Shown here: positions 57,610 to 64,000 of the stretch, piece by piece
Position numbering within the stretch: position 1 is the stretch's first letter
How the letters are laid out: each line of letters opens with the position of its first letter
DNA from: Salinimicrobium xinjiangense DSM 19287
GTDB lineage: Bacteria > Bacteroidota > Bacteroidia > Flavobacteriales > Flavobacteriaceae
Direction of reading: 5' to 3'
Assembly: GCF_000423585.1 (NCBI RefSeq)
Contig: NZ_AUIG01000024.1
Span: 1-64,000, forward strand
DNA length: 64,000 nt
Made by a program: the position numbers and the translations under genes
The notes under the pieces: generated by a model
Database searches by the model: none
Told to the model about the DNA's origin: nothing
The model's input: only the letters and a program-made list of their open reading frames with translations

Positions 57610-60600
57610 ATTTTTCCTCCACCTCAACCTCCACCTTAATATCAAGCGGCTGTAGTACCTTTAAGGCTTTATCCACCGAAATCACTTTTTCAAAGGTCAG
57701 CAACAACCTCAACCCGCTGCGGGTCTTCTTTTCCTTCATGGTGCAGCTATGTGGATGCGTCTGCACGTATTGCAGTACTCTTGTAAAGGCTTTGCTCTGG
57801 TAGAATCGCGACTGCTGGTCAGCAATGAAATAGCCGATCAGTTTACCTTGTTTCATCACGATCTTCTCTAAGCCAATTTTGGAAGCGATCCACTTGATAC
57901 GAACGCTGTTCAGAAGATCTTCGGCCTCTGCAGGTAGTTCTCCAAAACGATCCACCAACTCGGCTTCAAACTTCTGAAGCTCTTCTTCGGTTTTCAGGTT
58001 GTTGAGCTGCGTGTAAAGATTCAGCCTTTCTGAAATGTTATTGATGTAATCGTCCGGGAACAGCAATTCGAAGTCCGTATCGATCTGTGTGTCTTTCACA
58101 TATTCCTTATCCTCTTTCTCCTGCTCCTGATAAAGATCCCTGAATTCATTTTCCTTCAGTTCCTCGATGGCTTCATTCAGGATTTTTTGATAGGTGTCAA
58201 AGCCTATTTCGTTGATGAATCCGCTTTGTTCCCCTCCTAAAAGGTCTCCTGCGCCACGAATTTCCAGATCCTTCATAGCAATGTTGAATCCGCTACCGAG
58301 TTCGCTGAACTGCTCCAGGGCGGTGATACGCTTCCGTGCATCATCTGTCATAGCAGAATATGGAGGAGTGATAAAATAACAGAATGCTTTTTTATTGCTT
58401 CGGCCTACTCGCCCGCGCATCTGGTGCAGATCGGAGAGTCCGAAGTTATTGGCATTGTTGATAAAAATGGTGTTGGCATTCGGCACGTCGAGTCCACTTT
58501 CTACAATTGTGGTCGATACCAGTACATCGAATTCACCGTTCATAAACCTCAGCATCAAAGTTTCCAGTTTCTTCCCTTCCATCTGTCCGTGACCTATCCC
58601 GATCTTCGCATCGGGCACCAGCCGCTGAATCATGCCGGCGACTTCCTTGATATTTTCCACCCTGTTATGGATAAAGAATACCTGCCCGCCCCGCTGAATT
58701 TCATAAGAAATAGCATCGCGAATGGTCTCTTCGGAAAAACGGATCACATGCGATTCAATCGGATACCTGTTCGGCGGCGGAGTAGTAATAGTGGAAAGAT
58801 CCCTCGCGGCCATCAAACTGAACTGCAGCGTACGCGGAATGGGCGTAGCAGTCAACGTGAGGGTATCTACATTTTCTTTGATGGTCTTCAGCTTGTCTTT
58901 AACAGCCACCCCGAATTTCTGCTCTTCATCCACCACCAGCAGTCCGAGATCTTTAAATTTCACCGCCTTGTTTACCAGCTGATGAGTTCCAATGACAATA
59001 TCCACTTTTCCGTTTTCCAGCTCTTCCAAAGTAGTCTTCCTTTCTTTGGCAGTCCTGAAACGGTTCAAATAATCTACGGTTACAGGGAAATCTTTCAGGC
59101 GTTCGGTAAAGGTCTTATAATGCTGAAATGCCAGAATGGTAGTAGGCACCAGCACCGCCACCTGTTTTCCGTTGTCTACTGCCTTGAAGGCGGCTCTAAT
59201 GGCAACTTCGGTCTTTCCGAAGCCTACGTCCCCACACACCAGGCGATCCATTGGGCGTTCGTTCTCCATGTCGGCTTTGACGTCGGCGGTTGCTGTACTT
59301 TGATCGGGGGTATCTTCATAAAGGAAAGAGGCTTCCAGCTCGTGTTGCAGGTAAGAATCAGGCCCGTAAGCGAAGCCTTTTTGTAGCCTGCGCTTGGCGT
59401 ATAGTTCAATAAGATTGAAGGCGATGTGCTTGACGCGCGCCTTGGTCTTTTGCTTCAGGGTCTTCCAGGCATTGCTACCCAACTTGTAGATCTTGGGCGG
59501 CTTCCCATCCTTCCCGTTGTACTTTGAGATCTTGTGCAGCGAGTGAATACTCAGGTATAAAATATCGCGTTCGCCGTAGATCAGTTTGATTGCCTCCTGC
59601 TTTTTGCCTTCGACGTCGATCTTTTGAAGTCCACCAAATTTCCCTATTCCGTGGTCAATATGCGTGACATAATCGCCCACTTCGAGGTTCGTAAGCTCCT
59701 TTAAGGTAATCGCCTGCTTCTTGGCGTAGCCGTTCTTCAGGTGGAATTTATGATACCGCTCAAAGATCTGGTGATCTGTGTAGCAAACCATTTTTTGATC
59801 ATCGGCAACAAAACCCTGGTACATAGAAAGCACCACAGTTTTATATTTCACCTCGCCTTCCATGTCGTCAAAAATGTCATGGAAACGCTTTGCCTGCTGC
59901 TCGCTGACGCAGAAAATATAATTCGTATACCCGTCTTCACTGTTCTCCCGTAAATTCTGAATAAGCAGTTCAAAATTCTTGTTGAAGGAAGGCTGTGGTT
60001 TGGTACTGAATTCTATCTGCTCAACCTCAGCGTCACCCTGAACTTGTTTCAGGGTCTGATGGGAGTTGGTCACCACCAGAGAATACTCCTGCATCTGCTC
60101 CTTCAAAAGTGCCGAATTACAGAACAATTCTTTGGGCTCGTTGTGCTTTATTTCTTCGGAAAGATTCTTAAACGCTTCTTCAGCTTTGCTGAAGAGTTTG
60201 TCTATCCTATCATACAACAAATGCGGATCCTGACTGAAGATGACGGTGTTATCTGAAATATACTTCAAAAAACTCTCCCGCACCTCCTGAAGCCGCTTGT
60301 GCTCCACGTTCGGGATCACCGTGATCTTCTTCACCTGATCTGTCGACAGCTGCGTCTCCACATCAAAGGTCCGGATGCTCTCCACCTCATCCCCGAAAAA
60401 CTCGATCCTGTATGGCTCATCATTACTGAAAGAAAACACATCCAGAATTCCCCCTCTTACTGAGAATTCTCCGGGTTCGGTCACAAAATCCACTCTTTTG
60501 AACTTGTACTCGAACATCACCTCGTTCACAAAATCGATGGAAAGTTCGTCTCCGACTTTTATCTTCAGTGTGTTTTTCTCCAGTTCCTTCCGGGTCACTA

Positions 60601-60997
60601 CCTTCTCAAAAAGGGCATCCGGATAAGTTATTATTATTATGGCAGGTTTCTTCCGGGAGTTGATGCGGTTGAGTACCTCTGCCCGCAGGAGAACATTGGC
60701 ATTATCTGTTTCTTCCAGCTGATATGGTCTGCGGTAGCTTCCGGGGTAAAAAAGCACATTTTTGTCACCCAGCAACTGCTCCAGGTCATTCAGGTAATAG
60801 GCAGCTTCTTCCTTGTCATTGAAGATCAGTAGAAAAGGCTTTTCAGCCTCTTCAAAAGCATTGGCCACCACAAAAGAAAGTGCTGAACCGACAAGGCCTT
60901 TTAACTGAACATTATTTCGCGGCAGGGCAAGGGCTTTCCCCAGTTCCAGCTGTTGAGCCGACTGTGCAAAGCTTTGGGCAATAGAAGATTTACTCAA
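57608..60997 (-). CDS. mfd: Transcription-repair coupling factor
   Basis: ATP-dependent translocase that removes stalled RNA polymerase and recruits UvrA. The 1129 residues show the UvrB-like N-terminal part, the RNA-polymerase-interaction domain (LEVGDYVTHIDHGIGKFGGL), Walker A GDVGFGKTEV, Walker B VVDEEQKFGV (DEEQ box), TATPIPRT and the TRG region, and a C-terminal D7 domain. The start is TTG with no nearby ATG. The C-terminal ~40 codons are duplicated 2.1 kb away. Confidence 0.96.
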   Translation of the reverse strand: MSKSSIAQSFAQSAQQLELGKALALPRNNVQLKGLVGSALSFVVANAFEEAEKPFLLIFNDKEEAAYYLNDLEQLLGDKNVLFYPGSYRRPYQLEETDNANVLLRAEVLNRINSRKKPAIIIITYPDALFEKVVTRKELEKNTLKIKVGDELSIDFVNEVMFEYKFKRVDFVTEPGEFSVRGGILDVFSFSNDEPYRIEFFGDEVESIRTFDVETQLSTDQVKKITVIPNVEHKRLQEVRESFLKYISDNTVIFSQDPHLLYDRIDKLFSKAEEAFKNLSEEIKHNEPKELFCNSALLKEQMQEYSLVVTNSHQTLKQVQGDAEVEQIEFSTKPQPSFNKNFELLIQNLRENSEDGYTNYIFCVSEQQAKRFHDIFDDMEGEVKYKTVVLSMYQGFVADDQKMVCYTDHQIFERYHKFHLKNGYAKKQAITLKELTNLEVGDYVTHIDHGIGKFGGLQKIDVEGKKQEAIKLIYGERDILYLSIHSLHKISKYNGKDGKPPKIYKLGSNAWKTLKQKTKARVKHIAFNLIELYAKRRLQKGFAYGPDSYLQHELEASFLYEDTPDQSTATADVKADMENERPMDRLVCGDVGFGKTEVAIRAAFKAVDNGKQVAVLVPTTILAFQHYKTFTERLKDFPVTVDYLNRFRTAKERKTTLEELENGKVDIVIGTHQLVNKAVKFKDLGLLVVDEEQKFGVAVKDKLKTIKENVDTLTLTATPIPRTLQFSLMAARDLSTITTPPPNRYPIESHVIRFSEETIRDAISYEIQRGGQVFFIHNRVENIKEVAGMIQRLVPDAKIGIGHGQMEGKKLETLMLRFMNGEFDVLVSTTIVESGLDVPNANTIFINNANNFGLSDLHQMRGRVGRSNKKAFCYFITPPYSAMTDDARKRITALEQFSELGSGFNIAMKDLEIRGAGDLLGGEQSGFINEIGFDTYQKILNEAIEELKENEFRDLYQEQEKEDKEYVKDTQIDTDFELLFPDDYINNISERLNLYTQLNNLKTEEELQKFEAELVDRFGELPAEAEDLLNSVRIKWIASKIGLEKIVMKQGKLIGYFIADQQSRFYQSKAFTRVLQYVQTHPHSCTMKEKKTRSGLRLLLTFEKVISVDKALKVLQPLDIKVEVEVEEK

Positions 60998-61014
60998 AAA
61001 TTAAAAATTTGGTG

Positions 61015-61022
61015 CAAAGATA
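61015..61022 (-). promoter_or_regulatory. Putative mfd promoter (-7 element)
   Basis: Read leftward, TATCTTTG matches TAnnTTTG 17 bp upstream of the TTG start. The adjoining TAAAGTTTAAAGTTCAA resembles the GTTTAAGG repeat family and covers the -33 region. Confidence 0.45.
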
Positions 61023-61124
61023 AAGTTTAAAGTTCAATGCTTACAGGTGGTGAGTTTTAAACAGAAGTTAAATTAAATGAAAGAGATTGGTTAATTGGGG
61101 ATTAGTTAATTGGAAGGTTTATTT

Positions 61125-61259
61125 GGGCTAAAGCCCATGTCCCAATCATTCTCTGATCCTCCGCCTAAAGGCGGAGGCAATTCATTTGATTTTGGACCAT
61201 GAATTGCCACTGGCTTCAGCCAGTGGTTTTTAATAAGGATCTCAACAGGGCTTTAGCCC
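61125..61259 (+). repeat. BIME unit 1
   Basis: In order: GGGCTAAAGCCC (61125-61136), hairpin CCTCCGCCTAAAGGCGGAGG (61158-61177) with tag CAATTCAT, opposing tag ATGAATTG with hairpin CCACTGGCTTCAGCCAGTGG (61207-61226), and GGGCTTTAGCCC (61248-61259). The two hairpins carry the same AATTG tag pointing outward, as REP elements do. Confidence 0.88.
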
Positions 61260-61309
61260 AAATTCCAAGGCAGCAATTTGAAAAGTCCTGACATAGGAAA
61301 ATTTTAATT

Positions 61310-61473
61310 GAACTAAAGCCCTTAATTTCTAATTCCTTTGGAACCTCCGCATAAAGGCGGAGGCAATTCATGCATGGAGGATAATAATTGTTCATATTCT
61401 GTTACCACTCCTATGAATTGCCACTGGCTTTAGCCAATGGTTATCGATTTGAGCAAGATCAGGGCTTTAGCCC
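61310..61473 (+). repeat. BIME unit 2
   Basis: Degenerate ACTAAAGCCC, hairpin CCTCCGCATAAAGGCGGAGG (61344-61363; one stem mismatch), hairpin CCACTGGCTTTAGCCAATGG (61421-61440; G-to-A stem change) and GGGCTTTAGCCC (61462-61473). Confidence 0.88.
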
Positions 61474-61525
61474 AAATTCCAAGGCAGCAATTTTAAAAAG
61501 TCCTGACATAGTAAAATTTTAATTG

Positions 61526-61654
61526 TACTGAAGCCCTTAAAAATATAATCCTCGGTTCCTCCGCCTGAAGGCGGAGGCAATTCATGGATGGAGGACAGTA
61601 ATTCTTCATATTCTGTTACCACTCCTATGAATTGCCACTGGCTTTAGCCAGTGG
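61526..61654 (+). repeat. BIME unit 3
   Basis: ACTGAAGCCC, hairpin at 61558-61577 and hairpin at 61635-61654. Every element is exactly 214 bp from its counterpart in unit 2, so the two arose by tandem duplication. The closing GGGCTTTAGCCC is missing. Confidence 0.88.
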
Positions 61655-61701
61655 TTAAATATTTGAGCAAGTTATGGAGTTTCATTGGTAGAGAACAATT
61701 T

Positions 61702-61852
61702 GGGCTAAAGCCCTTTTCCCTTTATAATCTGATCCTCCGCCTAAAGGCGGAGGCAATTCATGAGTTTGTAAATCATTTATTTTTGCAACTCATGAATTGC
61801 CACTGGCTTCAGCCAGTGGTTAAATATTTGAGCAAGATCAGGGCTTTAGCCC
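61702..61852 (+). repeat. BIME unit 4
   Basis: GGGCTAAAGCCC (61702-61713), CCTCCGCCTAAAGGCGGAGG (61734-61753), CCACTGGCTTCAGCCAGTGG (61800-61819) and GGGCTTTAGCCC (61841-61852). All stems are perfect. It ends 57 bp before the RAYT gene. Confidence 0.9.
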
Positions 61853-61909
61853 AATCCTTTGTCTCAAAATAATTTATTAAATTCATCATCAGCCAATTAT
61901 TAAATCCTC

Positions 61910-62347
61910 ATGCCACACATAAAGGTCTACATCCATTTTGTATGGAGCACCAAAAACAGAGTTCCTCATCTCAACACTCCGGAGCTTAGAAAAAAGGTGT
62001 GGCAGCATATAGCAGAAAATGCCAAAGCAAAAGGAATATTTGTAGATTTTGTCAATGGGTATGCAGACCATTGTCATTGTCTTGTCTCTTTAGGAGTTGA
62101 TCAAAGCATTCAAAAGGTGATCAATTTGATTAAAGGAGAATCTTCTCACTGGATCAATAAAAATAATCTAACCAAGGCAAAATTTGAATGGCAGGATGAT
62201 TACTTCGCTGTTTCAGTTTCAGAATCCAATCTTGACAGCTTAAGGAATTATATTAAGAATCAAGAGGAGCATCACAGACATAAATCTTTCCAGGAGGAAT
62301 ATGAGGAATTTATAAAGAATTACAATTTCAAAAAATTTGAGAATTGA
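61910..62347 (+). CDS. REP-associated tyrosine transposase (RAYT, IS200/IS605-like)
   Basis: A 145-residue HUH-type single-strand transposase, the class that recognises REP hairpins. The HUH pair is His54/His56 in YADHCHCLVSL. The catalytic Tyr is Tyr114 in LRNYIKNQEEHH. GIFVDFVNGYADHCHCLVSL and WQDDYFAVSVSES are typical IS200-like blocks. It appears intact. It has no left/right IS ends of its own; BIME repeats lie on both sides, the downstream ones starting 5 nt after the stop. It probably mobilises or maintains those repeats (known for E. coli RAYT; inference here). Confidence 0.92.
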   Translation: MPHIKVYIHFVWSTKNRVPHLNTPELRKKVWQHIAENAKAKGIFVDFVNGYADHCHCLVSLGVDQSIQKVINLIKGESSHWINKNNLTKAKFEWQDDYFAVSVSESNLDSLRNYIKNQEEHHRHKSFQEEYEEFIKNYNFKKFEN

Positions 62348-62352
62348 GAATT

Positions 62353-62415
62353 GGGCTAAAGCCCTGGTTCTTTATATCCTCTAATCCTCCGCCTAAAGGC
62401 GGAGGCAATTCATGT
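62353..62415 (+). repeat. BIME half-unit 5
   Basis: GGGCTAAAGCCC (62353-62364) and hairpin CCTCCGCCTAAAGGCGGAGG (62386-62405) with tag CAATTCATG; the second hairpin and closing palindrome are absent. Confidence 0.85.
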
Positions 62416-62471
62416 AAATCTATTTTTGTTTTCTCTCTTAAAAAATGCTTTATCATGCTTCACCTAATTTT

Positions 62472-62621
62472 GGGCTGAAGCCCTTTTTATTTATCTCGTA
62501 ATCCTCCGCCTGAAGGCGGAGGCAATTAATGAATTTAAAATAAGTCATGTTTTGCAACTCATGAATTGCCACTGGCTTCAGCCAGTGGTTAAAGATTAAT
62601 ATTATGATAGGGCTTTAGCCC
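62472..62621 (+). repeat. BIME unit 6
   Basis: GGGCTGAAGCCC (62472-62483), hairpin with TGAA loop (62503-62522; tag changed to CAATTAATG), CCACTGGCTTCAGCCAGTGG (62569-62588) and GGGCTTTAGCCC (62610-62621). Confidence 0.88.
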
Positions 62622-62676
62622 AATATATAGGTTCTTGAAAAAAAATCTTAGTTCTTGGCTCCAGCAGCCCGACTTT

Positions 62677-63315
62677 CTAATCATTCAAACAAATCACCTC
62701 CTCCTTCGTCACTACATACACCTCATCATCTCCCTGCGGAATGAGGATATGTTTGCCTGTGAACTCGCCGAATGCCGGCAGGATCAATTGATCTTTGGAT
62801 TTGAAGAAGCAGGATAATTTGAGTTGCTGGCGGCCGAGGCCGTTGATCTTTACCCCGGGATGTATGTGTCCGGAAAAATTGAAAAATCCGGCTCTTTCTT
62901 CGGGATGGTGAGTGAAGAGGAAATTGTGGAGCACAATCTCACGAATAGATTTCACTCCCAGAGCGTCGTATTTCAGGGGAGAAATGATGTCATGATTCCC
63001 TTCTACTAGAATAACTTCAGCGGAAATTTTCTCCAGCCATGTGGCGAAGATGAGCCATTCCTTGTTTAAAGTGCTGTGAAAAAGATCCCCAAGAAACACA
63101 ATTTTATGAGGTGCGAAAAATGCAATTACAGCATCCATTTTCTGAAAGTTGCCTTTTACCGCCTGCTGCGGCACAGCACTGCCAAACTTCCTGAAATGCG
63201 ACACCTTCCCCAGATGCACATCACTGATCACCAGCATGTCCTCCTCCTCCCAAAACATAGCTCCGGATGGATGTAGTATGAACGTCTGATTATAAAGACT
63301 AAGTGTTTTTGTCAT
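62677..63315 (-). CDS. pdeM: Ligase-associated DNA damage response endonuclease PdeM
   Basis: Calcineurin-like metallophosphoesterase of the bacterial Lhr/LigB-type DNA repair cluster. Metal-site motifs: ISDVHLGK (Asp, His), FLGDLFHS (Gly-Asp), VEGNHDI (Gly-Asn-His-Asp) and FTHHPEE, with GHIHPG completing the set. The 212-residue length is normal. It is 8 bp after the Lhr-like helicase gene in the same direction, the usual order in this repair cluster. Confidence 0.93.
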   Translation of the reverse strand: MTKTLSLYNQTFILHPSGAMFWEEEDMLVISDVHLGKVSHFRKFGSAVPQQAVKGNFQKMDAVIAFFAPHKIVFLGDLFHSTLNKEWLIFATWLEKISAEVILVEGNHDIISPLKYDALGVKSIREIVLHNFLFTHHPEERAGFFNFSGHIHPGVKINGLGRQQLKLSCFFKSKDQLILPAFGEFTGKHILIPQGDDEVYVVTKEEVICLND

Positions 63316-63323
63316 TTTTGAAG

Positions 63324-64000
63324 CTACAGGTCACCCCATTGAGCCATCATTTTTTTAATTCGGTCCTCCAGTTTTTCTGAAGATAACTTTTCGCGCATCC
63401 TGTCGGTAATGATGGGGAAGGCGAAAGGCGTGGGTTTTTCACATTGTTTCCAAACCAATTTCTGTTCCGAAATCCGTTCCATGGCCAATCTTAACCTTCC
63501 TTCCTCCAACTGATGTTCGAATGTCTCCCTAAACGCCTGCTGAAACAATAAATTGTCCGGCTCGTAATCCCTGAATACACTGAACAATAACTGCGAATTT
63601 GACTGAAGATGCTTTGTTTTGATCATCTTGTTTGGAAAGCCGGTAAAAACCATTCCGGCGATGACCGCAATGTCCCGGAATTTTCGGCGGGCCATTTCAG
63701 TGGCATTTAAACTCTTCTGAAGGTCGTCCATAAGATATTCCGCGGAAAAAAGGTCATTGTCAAAAACCTGCTGCATATCAATCTCCTGGTCCGAAAGTAA
63801 TTCGAAACCGTAGTCATTAAAGGCCAGAGAGAAACTGATGGGCGACAATAAACTGATCCTGTAGGCGAGTAGACTCGAGAAAGCTTCATGCACAAAGCGG
63901 CCTTCAAAAGGATAAAAAATAGCGTGATAACCTTCCCTGGTTTTAAAAGTCTCAATAAGAAATTCATCTTTCTTAGGAATGATCGACTCTTTCTTCTGCC
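63324..64000 (-). CDS. Ligase-associated DEXH helicase (Lhr-like), C-terminal part
   Basis: The reading frame is open from the right window edge, so only the last ~225 residues are seen. They contain EGYHAIFYPFEGRF, LLAYRISLLSPISFSLAFNDYGFELLSD and ETFEHQLEEGRLRLAMERI, the conserved tail of the Lhr-like helicases encoded next to PdeM and an ATP-dependent DNA ligase. The catalytic helicase domains lie outside the window. An apparent start at 63893 is internal. Followed by pdeM. Confidence 0.9.
   Translation of the reverse strand, partial: QKKESIIPKKDEFLIETFKTREGYHAIFYPFEGRFVHEAFSSLLAYRISLLSPISFSLAFNDYGFELLSDQEIDMQQVFDNDLFSAEYLMDDLQKSLNATEMARRKFRDIAVIAGMVFTGFPNKMIKTKHLQSNSQLLFSVFRDYEPDNLLFQQAFRETFEHQLEEGRLRLAMERISEQKLVWKQCEKPTPFAFPIITDRMREKLSSEKLEDRIKKMMAQWGDL

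Noticed and set aside
58424-59386. Long open frame (320 codons) antisense to mfd
   Set aside because: It lies wholly inside the conserved helicase region of mfd on the other strand; codon pattern and conservation belong to mfd.
61125-62621. CRISPR-like array
   Set aside because: The repeats are self-complementary hairpins in alternating types with irregular spacing and a RAYT gene in the middle. There are no cas genes and no uniform spacers.

Overview
The window is a piece of chromosome from a Bacteroidota bacterium, most likely a marine Flavobacteriaceae of the Gramella/Salegentibacter type. This rests on Bacteroidota promoter elements (TAnnTTTG at about -7), many short lipoproteins, a T9SS-like C-terminal tail, families nearly confined to the phylum (DUF4270, DUF2480, DUF3078) and an atpD-atpC pair standing alone. 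No species can be named from the sequence. I saw no rRNA, tRNA or CRISPR array.

Layout. 1-1163: the 3' end of an IS transposase, then a DUF2975 membrane protein with a Cro-type regulator behind two palindromic operators. 1.2-1.5 kb: a degenerate palindromic-repeat cluster. 1.5-8 kb (minus): atpC, atpD, glmS, a DUF4270 lipoprotein and a half-length glycogen-synthase-like protein. 8-12.8 kb (plus): panC, panD, a flippase-like membrane protein, an esterase-fold protein without its serine, and radA. 13-29.4 kb: katG, an M23 peptidase, an OmpA protein, xth, a large secreted T9SS substrate, glyS, comF, an Ig-like lipoprotein, an omega-amidase and a methionine aminotransferase. 29.4-36.9 kb: the succinate dehydrogenase operon, aminopeptidase P, a hydrolase and thiL. 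37-45.8 kb: a long SUF operon (sufA, [IVP], sufB, lipoprotein, sufC, sufD, sufS, META lipoprotein, sufE, sufT, DUF2480, DUF3078). 45.9-55.4 kb: hflX, a GIY-YIG gene in repeats, metG, yraN, DUF421, DUF389 and a cation/proton antiporter. 55.4-61 kb: mfd with a duplicated 3' end bracketing a two-gene AT-rich insert. 61-62.6 kb: a REP/BIME array around a RAYT transposase. 62.7-64 kb: pdeM and the end of an Lhr-like helicase.

The housekeeping operons are ordinary. The accessory signal lies between genes. Three unrelated solo genes (a RAYT, a GIY-YIG nuclease and a four-helix-bundle IVP protein) each sit inside their own family of palindromic or tandem repeats. Two of these families (the RAYT and IVP ones) also have gene-less copies elsewhere in the window, and several copies begin within a few bases of a stop codon. 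A separate event duplicated the mfd 3' end around a small cassette carrying an HExxH lipoprotein. An 18-bp perfect palindrome sits in the suf promoter. These are the parts most worth checking.
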